NCBI RefSeq assembly: GCF_037975245.1
Contig: NC_092571.1
Location: 25,870,564-25,934,563 of the forward strand
Source of the DNA: Apostichopus japonicus
Taxonomy: Eukaryota > Echinodermata > Holothuroidea > Aspidochirotida > Stichopodidae
Direction of reading: 5' to 3'
Length of the DNA: 64,000 nucleotides
Shown here: positions 37,355-49,029 of the stretch, one piece after another
How positions within the stretch are numbered: position 1 is the first letter of the stretch
Layout of the letters: every line of letters starts with the position of its first letter
Notes under the pieces: model-generated
What the model was told of the DNA's origin: nothing
Databases searched by the model: none
Seen by the model: only the letters and a program-made list of their open reading frames with translations
Translations under genes and position numbers: made by a program

Positions 37355-37780
37355 TGATGCATTTCTAAATGATGTTTGACCACTAATTAATTATAGCCAC
37401 CTAATGAATCCTCAATGCACAGTTGGTCTACATCAACGGTGCATGTCTAAAAGATGTTTGACTACTAATTAATGGAGTCACCTAATGAATCCTTAATGCA
37501 CAGTTGGTCTACATCAAAGGTGCATGTCTAAAAGATGTTTGACTACTGTACTAATTAATGGAGTCACCTAATGAATCCTTAATGCACAGTTAGTCTACAT
37601 CAACGGTGCATGTCTAAAAGATGGTCTACATCAACTACATAGACGATGGTCTACTCAACGATGCATTTTCAAATGATGTTTGACCACTAATATATCCTTA
37701 ATGCACTGTTCTTCATCAACGGTGCACGTCTAAAACATGTTTTACTACTGTTTAATTGAGACTCCTAATGAACCCTTCTT
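37355..37780. repeat. 81-bp satellite, short array after copy A
   Basis: About five units of the satellite that fills 55084-64000 begin exactly where the duplication ends (GATGCATTTCTAAATGATG). They include the longer variant with the GGTCTACATCAACTACATAG insert. The last units are degraded. Confidence 0.9.
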
Positions 37781-37997
37781 GCTTGACTACTCTTTGTGAA
37801 GGGTGGTGGCCTGCCAGTGCTCTGTGGCTTTAATTATGTTACCTTTGATGATAGGGTATTGATTCGTTTCCAGTAACAACCATAGGAAGGTCAGCCCTTC
37901 ACAGTACTCTGTGATGTTTTCATATGTCGCTTTTCAAAAATGGTGTTCAGTCAGTGCGTGAGTTAATAGCTATTCAATGAGTTGATTTCTTGTTTTT

Positions 37998-38086
37998 GTC
38001 CGACCTCACGGTTTTTTTTCTGACCTCAGAGTTGTTTTCTCTGACCTCAAAGTTGTTTTCTCTGACCTCAATGTTGTTTTGTCATT
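37998..38086. repeat. 23-bp minisatellite
   Basis: Four units of the CTCTGACCTCAAAGTTGTTT type in tandem. Confidence 0.8.
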
Positions 38087-38452
38087 CATCAATTAGATCA
38101 TTCAAGAAGGACTGTAATATCCTCTTTTGCAAATTTATATCTATTATATTTCATCAGGTTGAAGAGCAATGTTTTCCACTCTACTTGGTCTAAATGTAAG
38201 ATGCCTTAATAATCAACCACCATTTCAACAGTACAGTACAGGTACATCTCCGAAATTCTCAAACGTAATTGCGCTTGGTCAAATCACTCTTAATATGGAC
38301 AAAATTAGCGATAAGAATGGCGCTTACCTTCCAGTATGAGTTGGTTTAACATAATTTATAATCTCCATGAGATGAGAGGTAGTGTAATTTAGGGTCATCG
38401 ATGAAGGCCTTGAATCTATTACTTCATAGATGCAAGCTTTTATGGTTAACTG

Positions 38453-38707
38453 TCAACATCTCTCTCTATGTACATGAGAAGTGCATTTATCAAACCTGCA
38501 GAATGTATATTTACAGTGGCAACAGCTCTTTTGGCCACTTTTACTTTCAACTTTTGGTTCTTTGGTGCCTGTAACTACTAGACCACATGGCTCTTTATGG
38601 CTGTGAGTACTTAACAGTAGTGCTTTCAATCCACTCCTGAATTTCGATTCACTTTTGAATGGAATAATTTGTTCCCACTTTAGGAGAGATGTAGTGGCCA
38701 AAGCCAT
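38453..38707 (-). CDS. Cys-rich open frame of unknown nature
   Basis: An 84-codon frame ends in a Cys/His-rich stretch, SCCHCKYTFCRFDKCTSHVH plus RERC, which could be a zinc-binding tail or a relic of a transposase end. The first half is unremarkable. There are no flanking exons, repeats or recognisable family. Chance is a real possibility. Confidence 0.2.
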   Translation of the reverse strand: MALATTSLLKWEQIIPFKSESKFRSGLKALLLSTHSHKEPCGLVVTGTKEPKVESKSGQKSCCHCKYTFCRFDKCTSHVHRERC

Positions 38708-39534
38708 TCAAAACATAGCAATGTTGCACAACCTCATCTGGATTTTGGTATGGTCCATGCATATTTGGTATGGTCCATGCTAATTAGGTTGACCTCACAG
38801 TGACCTAGTACAGAAGTTGATGCCATGTGGTAGCAATTTCTCTCAAAGCCCACTGTGTTTGAAACAAAACATTTTCTCCTTCACAAAAAAAAGCACCAGC
38901 ATGAATTGTTAAGTTTTATTTATTTTATTTTATTTTGTTGGTCATTAGTGTTTTATATAAATATATCTCAAGAAATATCTTGTATTTACTCGTAAAAATT
39001 TGAAGGTTTAAGGTTTCCAAACAGCACATGCTAAGTTTCAAATTGGATGAAGAATTTTGTCAATATGTCCAGGAGAGTATTAGTTGGTGTTAAGGATAAG
39101 ACTTTGTTACAACCATCAACAACATCTACAATTTATACCTCCAGTGTTAATATGAATACATATCTAATAATATTTGATGTAAGATTGTTCTTTTGCACCA
39201 TGTAATGTACCTAGGACACACCAGGTACTTAGAATCTCTACAGGGGGTAATTAACTTTCCTATACTTGCCACGTTTTCATTGTTTGAAGTTTGTATGTGT
39301 ACAAAGAAATTTCCAAATTTGATTAAAACAAATAATTAATTAATGAGAAAAAAGTGATGAATTTGGTACATGTATTTTTTCAGATTTTCTTCCAAATGGC
39401 TTTAGTATTAACAGCATGCACTAAAAAAGGAAAAGTTGTACAACAGAAATGTAGTTACAATTATATCATGATTTTGTATCTAAGCCCTCTAATGAAAACA
39501 ACAATTATTTTCAGGGGAGTATATAGCCCCCAAC

Positions 39535-39870
39535 TGATGGGACTGTGGCAGGGAGTGGGGGATGGGGAGGGGAATTTCTATTGCTGCATCAGGCTAGATC
39601 GTGTTCTGCGGCACCACTGGTTGGACTGTGGCAGGGAGGGGGGAGGGGGAGGGGAATTTCTATTGCTGCATCAGGCCAGATCGTGTTCTGCGGCACCACT
39701 GTTTGGACTGTGGCAGGGAGGGGGAGAGGGGGATTCCTATTGCTGCATCAGGCTAGATCGTGCCTTGCGGTACCACTAGTGGGACTGTTGCAGAGAGTGG
39801 GGGAAGGGGAGGGGAATTTCTATTGCTGCATAAGGCTAGATCATGCCCTGCGGTACCACTGGTGGGAATC
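39535..39870. repeat. G-rich VNTR, unit about 80 bp
   Basis: Four to five units contain GACTGTGGCAGGGAG, a G-rich block, then TTTCTATTGCTGCATCAGGC and CACCACTGG. Successive GACTGT starts lie at about 39541, 39624, 39706 and 39783. Overlapping open frames in several phases across it are repeat artefacts. Confidence 0.9.
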
Positions 39871-40484
39871 AGGGACTCAGGGGAAGGAGTGGAGGAGGAT
39901 TGCACATCACCTGTTTATTTCTGGCTATGGTTCTGGGCGAGTGGGCATACAAGAGAGTGGTAGTGAGAAACCTCTTTCCTAAGGACAAGCAATTATCAGA
40001 GATTTTCCTGGCACCAGTTCAGTGACTCAAATCACTGTGTTAGTTCTATATACCTGAAAGTTTAGTGACTTGAGCATTGCTTTTTACAACGCTGGCGTGA
40101 TGACAGTTTTTGCCCAAGGGTGTAGGTCATGGGTCAGTCTGCCCCTGATTATGACTTCCTGAAAATGGACGGAACACTAAGTGACCAGAGAACATGGACA
40201 GAAGTAGTATTGATAATTGTCATGCTACATTTATTAAATGAATCTTGTACTAAGCAACACATAGATAAATACATATATACACGTGAAGATTATAATATCT
40301 TGAATGAAACATGCTGCGCAGTGCAATCAACTGCTCTAAAGCCCGGGCTGTGTAGAGACAACAGTCTGATGGGCTCTGTATAATATAGTGCAAGATACAC
40401 AACGCTGTAAATGTGACCATTAAACCAGCATGAAACAATATGACAAATACTCATTCTAAAGAAAGAAATATATTAGCACTAGTC

Positions 40485-41095
40485 TGATATCCTTTACATA
40501 ACCCAACCGATGTAATAATTTTACCAACTTCACATCATCATTATCCAACTGATGTAATCATAAACTGTTTACCTCCCTTCCGAGTAATCATCAACACACT
40601 GAGGTAATCATGAACTGGTTACCTATCTTACATAATCACCATTATCATATACATGTAACCATAAACTACTTACCTATCTTACATAATGATACATTCCTAC
40701 TCATAATAAAATACTTACCTATCTTACATAATGATACATTCCTAATCCATGTTATCATAAACTACCTACTTATCTAACATAATCATACATTACTAATCTA
40801 TGTTATCATAAACTACTTACCTATTTTTACATAACCATACACTCTTAATCCATGTTATCATAAACTACTTACCTATGTTTACATAACAATACATTTTTAA
40901 TCCATGTTATCATAAACTACTTACTTATCTTACATACCATACATTTGTAATCCATGTTATCATAAACTACTAACCTATCTTATACACAATGATACATTGC
41001 TAATCCATGTTATCACAAACTACTTTTCTTACATAGCCATACATTTTTAATGCATGTTATCATCAACTACTAGCCTATTTCATACATAATGATAT
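40485..41095. repeat. Minisatellite of about 52 bp, left part
   Basis: About ten diverged units built on CATGTTATCATAAACTACTT followed by ACCTATCTTACATAATGATA and CATTCCTAATC. The array stops where a LINE begins and resumes at 42785. Confidence 0.85.
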
Positions 41096-41673
41096 TTTAA
41101 GTGATATTTCTGCTGCTGGAGATCATTATTTTTAAATGAGTGACTTTAATTTTGATTTTTATAACCAGCTAACTATTTCCATAGTAACCTCACTGCCCGA
41201 CCTGTGGCTGTGGTTATGCTTCAATTTACTCTCGCAATTATTCTGAACATAATATCCGACATTTTGCCTCCTGTATATCTAGCACTGATTGGAGTGAAGT
41301 TTTTCTGGCAAATGACACAAACACTGCATTTAATACCTCCAATAATAGTTTAGCCCGGCTTATTCAGAATGCATCCCACTGTATAGAGTACGGCAAAGGC
41401 TATAAAGAATGATCAACCTTGGATTACAAATGGACTCCTTGTCTCAATTAAACGTAAGAATTAACTGTACAAGACTTAAAGTCACCAAATCAAGTTAACA
41501 AAGAGTCCTTCACCAAATATCGAAATAAGCTCAATCACAGTATGTGCATAGCAAAGAGAAAACATTATACATGCATATTAAACAGCTCAAAGCATGACAA
41601 CAAAAAGACATGGGAAAACATAAACACTATTTTAAACAATGGTAACAGTTTTTCAATTACCCTAGCATCTTCA

Positions 41674-41674
41674 T

Positions 41675-41742
<68 letters not shown>

Positions 41743-41760
41743 GTGGTGATGATGGTGATA

Positions 41761-41802
<42 letters not shown>
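41674..41802. repeat. (GAT)n microsatellite inside the LINE
   Basis: About 43 trinucleotide repeats with a few GGTGGT interruptions. It creates an artificial poly-Met frame. Confidence 0.95.
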
Positions 41803-42250
41803 TCTCTATTTGTGATCCTCAGGAAACTGCAAATGCTTTTAATACTTCTTCACTAATCTTGGCCCCAATCTGGCCAAAAATATTCTACATTGGAGTCACA
41901 GAAAAGTAACAACAGGTAATCATTTACATTCCATCTTTTTATCTCAAGTTAGCAGCAATGACGTTTTTAAAGTGGCAATTTGTTGTCTGAAACCAAAAAC
42001 GTCTGCTGGTTATTATGAAATATGCCTGAACGTGGTTCGTAGTGTTATTCATCTCATTGCAAAGCCGCTAACTGATATCTGCAATATATCGTTTGCTGGT
42101 GGTACTTTTCCTGATATCTTAAAAATAGAAAACTGGTTATACCCTTTTATAAAAAAAAGGCGCTTACTGTCAGTTTATTAACTACCGCCCAATCTCTGTG
42201 CTACCATGCTTTCAAAAATCATAGAAAGAATCATGTTCAACAAGATCTTA

Positions 42251-42522
42251 CCCAGCAAAAAATGTACCCTAATTTTACCGCGGTAAACTATGGTAAATGT
42301 GTGGTAAATAGGGTAAATGTGTGGTAAAAGTATGGTCACACCGTGGTAAATTGCGGTAAAAGCGAGGTAAAACCTTGGTAAATTTGTGATAATTTACTGC
42401 GGTTAACCGCGTCCATAGGGCCAAAACACCGCGGTAATGTACAACAGATTAACCGCGGTTTTACCGTGGTAAAAGTGTGGTATATGTTAGCGCGGTAAAT
42501 TTGAGGTAACTTTTTTCCTGGG
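42251..42522. mobile_element. GGTAAA-rich MITE inserted in the LINE
   Basis: The inverted termini CCCAGCAAAAAATGTACC and CCCAGGAAAAAAGTTACC (reversed right end) are followed by TTTACCGCG on both sides. A TA flanks each end (42249-42250 and 42523-42524). The interior is made of degenerate GTGGTAAA and TTACCGCGG motifs. Removing it rejoins the LINE between FNKIL and INKHHIMS, apart from a frameshift. The TA flank suggests Tc1/mariner-type transposition. Confidence 0.8.
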
Positions 42523-42784
42523 TAGTTTTATTAATAAACACCACATTATGTCAAACAGCCAGTATGGTTTCCGTCCAGGATATTCCACTGAACTCGCGCT
42601 AGTCGACGTGATTGATTACTAAGTAAAGCAGCAAGTGACAATGAAACTTCTCTATGTGTCTTCTTTGATCTTTCTAAGGCGTTTGACACTATTGACCATT
42701 CTATCTTATTACATGTTTTGTCACTTAGTTAACTTATCTGTATATATATTGTTAAAAAACAAATAAATGAATGAATAAATGAAT

Positions 42785-42925
42785 AATCATACATCCCTTG
42801 TCCATGTAATCATAAACTACTTACCTATAATCATACATTCCTAATCCATGTAATCATGCATATTTACATACCTTCGTAATCATCCTTACCCAACCCATGT
42901 ATTCATTAGCAGCTTATCTACATAG
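42785..42925. repeat. Minisatellite of about 52 bp, right part
   Basis: Units like those at 40485-41095 (CATGTAATCATAAACTACTT and ACCTATAATCATACATTCC) resume after the LINE. Confidence 0.8.
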
Positions 42926-42927
42926 TA

Positions 42928-42970
42928 AGTTGAACCATGGAGCTCTGTTTATAGCTCCATGGTTGAACTA
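42928..42970. repeat. Perfect-looking hairpin
   Basis: GTTGAACCATGGAGCT and its complement AGCTCCATGGTTGAAC (one mismatch) are separated by eight bases. Confidence 0.8.
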
Positions 42971-44102
42971 GTGAATCACCCAGTGCGTCTATATCCAAGC
43001 TTATCTGGCTATTGAGTTAATTTGATTCAGGACTAATACGACAGTGCCCTCTGTAAAAATGCTGTAGCGCCCCTTTGTCTGCCGGAAAGTTTTTACTAAT
43101 CAAATTCTCAATAAACATCGAACATGTATGTTCGATTTTTATTCATGAATACGTAAACAGTTATTAAAATGGAATATAGAGAGCCAAGATCATTAATTCT
43201 GTGTGAAACAGTTTTATGCAATCTAACGTTTAGATTAACGTTATGCAATCTAACGTTTAGAACTATTAACTAATCAGCTAATATCTCAGTATATACAGTG
43301 GCGCGACGGCTTGGCGCACTGTACTAGCTGTAGAGCGAGACTCTCTTTTACACTGGTGGAACTATCTGTTTCATGCGAAGCATTTCACCGTCTGAACATA
43401 TAACGACCCTCTCAACTATGTACTAGAAAATGCCAAACTGAACGCTATAGGACAACGTTGGGTGTCGGAGCTGGCAGATTTTATTTTCACCATTCGATAT
43501 AGACCTATCCTCCCATGGGAGGATAAATATCGATGTTGACAGCCTATCCCGTTTGCCATTATCATATGATCCAAAAACAATGATGGATTACTGCACTGAA
43601 GAACTGTCACCAACTGTCCTGACCAGTGTAAAAGAAACCGTGGAAGCTGTGATCCAAGGGAGACGACTTTGATAGAAACAGTCTGCTCCAGTGTCTGAAC
43701 TACTAAGTTCCCTGAAGATAAGAGAGGCAGAAGTATATCAAAAACGAGCTGAGAGAAGCACAGGCAGATGATGAAATCATAACAAGAGTGCTTTTCTACC
43801 AACAACGTGGCCACAGACCTTCAACAAAGATCAGGCGTGCTGAGACAAAGAATGTGTCCAAACTTCTACTGCAGTGGGATAAACTGAAAATTGATCAACA
43901 TGGGATCCTAAAAAGGGTGATCAAGGGAGAAGACCAGCTGGTGCTACCTCTGAGATACCGCCATTTGGTTTACAAGGAGTTGTATGAAGAAATGGGACAT
44001 GTGGGTGCAGAGAAGGTGTATGACCTTGCCAATGACAGGTTCCACTGGGTCGGAATGTTCAAGGACATCGAAGGCTATGTCAACAACCAGTGTACTTGTA
44101 TA

Positions 44103-45025
44103 ATGTTTATATTAATTAAGGGTAGAGGTTATGCAAGGGCGGCGGAACCGGGGGGGGGGGACAGGGGCACGTGCTCCCCCACTTTTCCTCAGGTTTAAAA
44201 TGTGCCCTTTTTCTACATCAAAATTGACGTGTCTCAAGTTAGCAAGAGGCCAGGGAACCAGAATGAACACTCGGGAAGGACCGTTTCCAGCCATCTGAGG
44301 GGTTTGTAAAACCAAATTTTTTTAGAAATAAACTCTAATTCGGAAGATTCCTACATTAGCAACTAGCATGATTTCACCTCATTTTGTCTCAAAAGAAAAC
44401 TTGTTCCTTGTTTCCCAATTTGCACATTGGATATTGCAGTACTAGTATGCATATTTTCCTTGAGGGGGGGGGGGGCGTTGATGGAGGGCCTCGTAGTCGT
44501 ATGTGCACTCACGTACTCATTGTAATGTATTATCCCGCAAAAATAAACAGCCAGCTAACGACGATGTAGAAGCGCGTTAGGCTATACTCGCCCGTTCAGT
44601 AGCGCTAGTCTCAGCGCCAAACGTTGAGTCTGTATATTGGTAGGCTACGTACGCGAAAGACTAGCTATCTAAGATGGCGGAATGAAACTTCAACAATATA
44701 AATGCTTGGACGGCCTAGGGCGCGTTGGAGACTTTACTTCCTAGCGACTGTATGATGATGTCACTTATAAAATAAGTTGCTTATATAGGTTACTGAATAT
44801 GTAAATAATTGCTCGCGGAAGGAGATTAAATTTTACTGGATTGGAGGTAAACGCGAGTTGCTGTAAACGCTATACTAGTAGATTGACTCGCGGTTCCAAT
44901 AGTGTGCTTGGAAAACACATGACCTTTTCCCTTTTATACGTGTCCCTGACTGGGAAACCCGTCACGTTAAAAATAGAATGAAGTTTGCTTGGAAGGCCAT
45001 AAGGGCTAAATATCATAGTCACTAC
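44103..45025. mobile_element. Insertion splitting the gypsy integrase
   Basis: The integrase frame stops at NNQCTC and resumes as CIKSKKP at about 45028, so about 0.92 kb is inserted. ACTTG is present on both sides. Near its left part (44134-44300) is a piece with CAAGGGCGGCGGAACCGG and a core related to the hAT MITE family. The remainder is unclassified, and a DNA segment at 44580-44720 is GC-richer than average. Confidence 0.6.
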
Positions 45026-45081
45026 ACTTGCATAAAAAGCAAGAAACCACAAAGAATAATAAGAGTCCCACTCAAGAGCAT

Positions 45082-45379
45082 CAGTGGCGGAGCGTCCATA
45101 CAGTCAGGGGGCGGATGCCCCCCCTCCCCCTGACGGACTCAATGGACTGCTGGCGCCAGAGTTGTCACAATGGCGATGACACCTATTTATTCTTCGTTTA
45201 TCTGGAAATTAGCAAGGCCCCGGAAAGGGTCATTTCCGGCGATCTAAGGAGTATCTTGACTCAAAAAATTTCTCTACGCTCCGCGCCAACCTGTGGTGGC
45301 GCTCCGCTTAGATAGTGTCGAAAGCGCCCCTACAGACCATTCTCGCTCCCTCTGACCAATACCCCTAGCTCCGCCACTG
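45082..45379. mobile_element. hAT MITE (CAGTGGCG family) inside the gypsy integrase
   Basis: Inverted termini CAGTGGCGGAGC and an exact 8-bp flank aagagcat (45074-45081 and 45380-45387). Removing it restores the frame [20 protein letters not shown]. The interior, reversed, matches the copy at 25449 (GCGCCACC, then GTTGGCGCG, then GGAAATGACCC). Confidence 0.9.
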
Positions 45380-46330
45380 AAGAGCATCCAGACTACTCAA
45401 CCATTTGAGCTGATCTCCATAGATTACCTTCATCTGGAAAGATGTACCGGCGGGTATGAGTACATTCTGGTTATTGTTGATCATTTTACCAGATTAACAA
45501 ATCTGGAAGGACTGCAGCAGATAAGTTGTTCAATGATTACATCTTGAAGTTTGGAATACCTCGTAAAATCCACCATGACCAAGGGAGAGTTTGAGAACCA
45601 GCTCTTTACCCGATTGCAGATCTATTGCGGTATAAACCACTCCCGGACAACGCCATACCATCCACAAGGCAACGGTCAAGTGGAGAGATTTAACCGCACA
45701 ATTTTAGGAATGCTGAGAACACTGACAGAAACACAAAAGTCAAAATGGAAGGACCACCTAAAGATGTTTGGGAGATCACCCCGTCTTCCCATTGATCTGA
45801 TTTTTGAAACTGCCAATGAGGCACAAGGAGAGTCAAAGAACCATAAGAGGTACGTAGGAAGTGGAAAGAGAGAATGAAAGAAGCATTTGAAATTGCTAAC
45901 AAACATGCAATCAAAGCTGCTGCTAATGGGAAGAAGGCCTGTGACAGGAAGGCCAATGCCACAGTCCTGTTTCATGGAGACAGAATTTTGGTGAGAAACC
46001 TGAAGCCCAGAGAGGGCCCAGCCAAACTACGTTCATACTGGGCAGACCAAACCTATGTACTAGTAACAAACTATGTAGTAAGACCTCTATGTGGTAAGAC
46101 CATCTGATGTAAGAACTGACTGCCAACTGGAGAGACCTTAAGGGAAGGAGAACCAGAGGCAGGTGACCAGATGTAAGATCAGATGTCCGAGGATGCGGTC
46201 GGGGATAATCCAGACCAAGAGAGTCAGACGAACCAACCTGATATCCTGGGTCCACAGGAGGAAGTAACTCATAGGGTTCGATAACCACCCCTCCATTTCA
46301 CATATGATAGACTAGGTTCACCGGTATACA

Positions 46331-47116
46331 CAAGGTTAAACTGTAATTATGTAGGGTGGCCAAGTGAGGTCACATTGAATCCAGTTTTTAACATGGGAGC
46401 TAGCTCAATATATAGGCCCAGTGTTCTATATACCCTGTTTATAGATATCCAATGATACAGGGCTTCCCAATGTATAGTCAGCGTGAGGTACAGCTATAAA
46501 TTCTTAAGTAGTGAGGGTTTATCACTTTAGAAGGAGACGCTATGATTGGTTAAATTTTTGTGTTTTCAGATGTACATGTATGTTTTATTTACGTTATTGT
46601 GAACACAACTATTGTATAGTTTGTCTAGCAACTCGATATGCTGAGCCTCATATTAAGGCTACAGTTGGATTCAGCAAATCTATTGGAGGTGCAAAACCCA
46701 AGGTGGGAAAAGCTATGCACATGGGGAGGTAGCTAGAGTAAAAGGATATAGTCCTGTAAGTTGTATTATCTGTTGTAAGTTGTATTAGATGTTAGTATTT
46801 GTCTGACTATTAGAGATTGAGGTAAATATGCCAAAGGCAAGAGACATGTTTATCATTATTTTGATACTGAGCTTAGAACCAACAGAGATTGGGAAATTGA
46901 AAGAACCATTATTTTAAGATTTCAAACTGACAATTCAGATGATTGCTGCAGGATATATGTTGTGGTAGTTTTTATATATGTTGCTTTATTTATTTTCAAT
47001 TAATCTTCTTTCCCCTATAGTTTCTGCAGTGACGGAGAAGAGAGCGACTGCTGAATTGGTAAAATAACATCATAGGCTCTACAAGTTGGGGACAATTTCT
47101 TTCAAGGAGGGGAGTG
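46331..47116 (+). other. Region between gypsy pol and the 3' LTR
   Basis: No envelope-like or other frame is recognisable. It ends in the polypurine tract. Confidence 0.4.
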
Positions 47117-47357
47117 TGTTGCGCGGAAAAATAGGTACCCCTACAAAAATGATCAAATTGGCGTTCCATATAAATCACAAGCACTTAAACGCACACTAAA
47201 TGTGTACATGCGTGCCTATGTAGGAACGTACGTTCACAGGCGCTTGCTATATCTGCCAATTGAGCTGTCTGCATCATATTATGTTCTCTGTCTCCTTTCT
47301 GCAACCCTAAGCGAACTACCCGGGAGCACCCCTAACCCGTGGGATCCGGGGGTAACA
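47117..47357 (+). mobile_element. Candidate 3' LTR of the gypsy element
   Basis: A purine-rich tract (CAAGGAGGGGAGTG, 47103-47116) directly precedes TGTTGCGCGG, and 241 bp later GGGGGTAACA closes the segment, giving matching TGTT...AACA ends. It contains a TATAAAT-like box. Position and orientation fit the pol fragment upstream. No 5' LTR is present in the window. Confidence 0.6.
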
Positions 47358-48438
47358 ATACTCCCACGCCTTACCGGTATTGATCCAATATATCACAAAC
47401 GACGTGATTATAAACCACGTACTGATATGGACACAAAACGTTATTAACTGGGGCAAGTGGTAACTCATATGAACAAGTTTTGATCTGTTTTTCGCATTAA
47501 ACGTTGCGTCATATACGTACATTACGATTCCTCCATACAAACGCCTTCATAGAAAGACATTCCATTCGCGTGAAGGGGTTATGATGATGTTTTTACAGAC
47601 ATTATGTTTATGGACATATCCATTGCTCATCTCAGTACGATCTTTACACAGTCAAGGACCAGTAGATATTCTTAATTATTTTCGCTCATTGTTCAACTTA
47701 ACTAACAACCCATTTTCCCCACCAATATGCTGACCACCATTCTAGTACTAGTAGTACACTACATATAAACCTAACGTTACGTCTATAGCTAGATATTGTA
47801 CTGATATTCTAAGTAACGTAAGCATCGCCTTAGATATATGAATCAAACGATACGGAATTCATCGCCTCGACCAATTGCTACCTTTCTATACCAAAAGGTA
47901 GTTAAATTGCCATGTAATACAGTGACATTCGTTATATTTCAGCGATTGGAACTGCTGTCTGCCCCCCCCCCCCCCGATAGCAATCGCATTCTTTCGGCAA
48001 ACTCGCCGTACGGGCGTTTGTTAGCATGGTAGCCTATGTGCGCGCGATTGATTAAGTATACATTACTTGTACACTTTGCATGTTCGTAATATGTGTATTG
48101 TGGTGCAGAACGATATTCCCAAAAACAGAATACCGTCACCCTAGTCAGCATAATTAAAAAACTAGAATAGGCTTTGGTTTTGCTTTTGTTTTGCAGAATA
48201 TTGCTTTCTATTTTACAAGAGATGCATCATTTATAGATTAGTGTGACTGAAACGGATTCTAAAACATATTGAGGCATTCAAAACTTATGTTATTAACACG
48301 GAACGAAAAACTAAGAACTTGGAATTGTAATCTTTGTTTAAAACTGTTGCTTATCAATTGGCTATTTTAAAGCTCTCCGTCACTTGATTTTCGCAACAAA
48401 AAACATGCAAGTCCGATAAAACACCTGAACCAATCCTT
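47358..48438. other. Unique spacer before copy B
   Basis: I see no gene. A C13 run lies at about 47962-47975. The duplication starts abruptly at 48439. Confidence 0.5.
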
Positions 48439-49023
48439 TAAGGTTTGTCTAATCGAAAACAGATGTGTCAAAAGTGAAATCAACAATACGACTACACAGT
48501 CAAATTTGACGATAGAAGGTGCGATCCCTTTCCTGTTCATTTAACCAATGCGTACATGTAGAGTAATAAGCAAATAGGATGAAAGAAGAAAGCTTTTAAT
48601 TCTCAAATGCTCTCACAATTTGTCCACATATTCAATACCGATTTGTCTGCAACTTAAGTAGGCTATGTTTTCTAGACCGATATAGTAATAGATGAACGTT
48701 AAGTGAAATATATGAAAGGTATAAAAAGGGGTAAATTAGGCGGTTACAGAGTAAAGGAAGTGTATTACTTTTTCAATTACAAACAATACGATATAACTGA
48801 CCGCCAGCGACAGCAATTATGAGTTTCATATGTCTCTAAACGTTTTATATTCTTTTTGTATTGTCCTTTATTGAAAATCCTAAATAGGTCGAACTACAAT
48901 GTTATCGGTTAGCCCGCTGAAAACAAATTGAAAAGTGCAACACTTATTTTGCATTCCTCAACATTTGTTCTTCGTACGCATATACATGGGCTGGCTATAC
49001 GGTTTCCCGTCATAAATGTTCGT

Positions 49024-49029
49024 TTTATT
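49024..49029 (-). promoter_or_regulatory. Candidate polyadenylation signal of Ig gene B
   Basis: A reversed AATAAA at the place matching 31749-31754 in copy A. Confidence 0.4.

Larger units (their letters stand above)
37781..39534. other. Spacer with small repeats only
   Basis: Apart from the 23-bp minisatellite and the weak frame at 38453 I see only a duplicated TTTGGTATGGTCCATGC (about 38740-38780) and AT-rich sequence. Confidence 0.4.
41205..42740 (+). pseudogene. Broken L2/CR1-like LINE (endonuclease-RT linker and RT start)
   Basis: Plus-strand fragments in several frames give, in order: STDWSEVFLANDTNTAFNT, PWITNGLL, KYRNKLNHSMCIAKRKHYT, KKTWENINTILN, KPKTSAGYYEI, IAKPLTDICNISF, NYRPISVLPCF, SQYGFRPGYSTELALVDVID and FFDLSKAFDTIDHSIL. 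This is the order of a LINE ORF2 from the linker through the first RT blocks. Frameshifts, stops, a (GAT)n array and a MITE interrupt it. The YADD catalytic block and the rest of RT are missing. It sits inside the 52-bp minisatellite, so it inserted into that array. Confidence 0.85.
43402..46330 (+). pseudogene. Ty3/gypsy pol fragment (RNase H end, integrase), with nested insertions
   Basis: From 43402 the frame gives NDPLNYVLENAKLNAIGQRW and ELADFIFTIRYRP, the end of a gypsy RNase H. At about 43960-44100 is the H2C2 finger (MGHVGAEKVYDLA then NNQCTC). The integrase core follows at 45383-45770: ISIDYLHLE, then HHDQG with a frameshift, then [18 protein letters not shown]. The tail ends in TYDRLGSPVYTR at about 46300, a common gypsy C-terminus. 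The finger and core are split by two insertions (44103-45025 and 45082-45379). Gag, protease and most of RT are missing. Stops and shifts make it dead. Confidence 0.88.

Noticed and set aside
39354-39982. Overlapping 140-codon frames
   Set aside because: They run through the G-rich VNTR in two phases at once, which a single protein cannot explain.
41542-41856. A 104-codon frame with a long Met run
   Set aside because: The Met run is the (GAT)n microsatellite; the first part is the LINE linker peptide.
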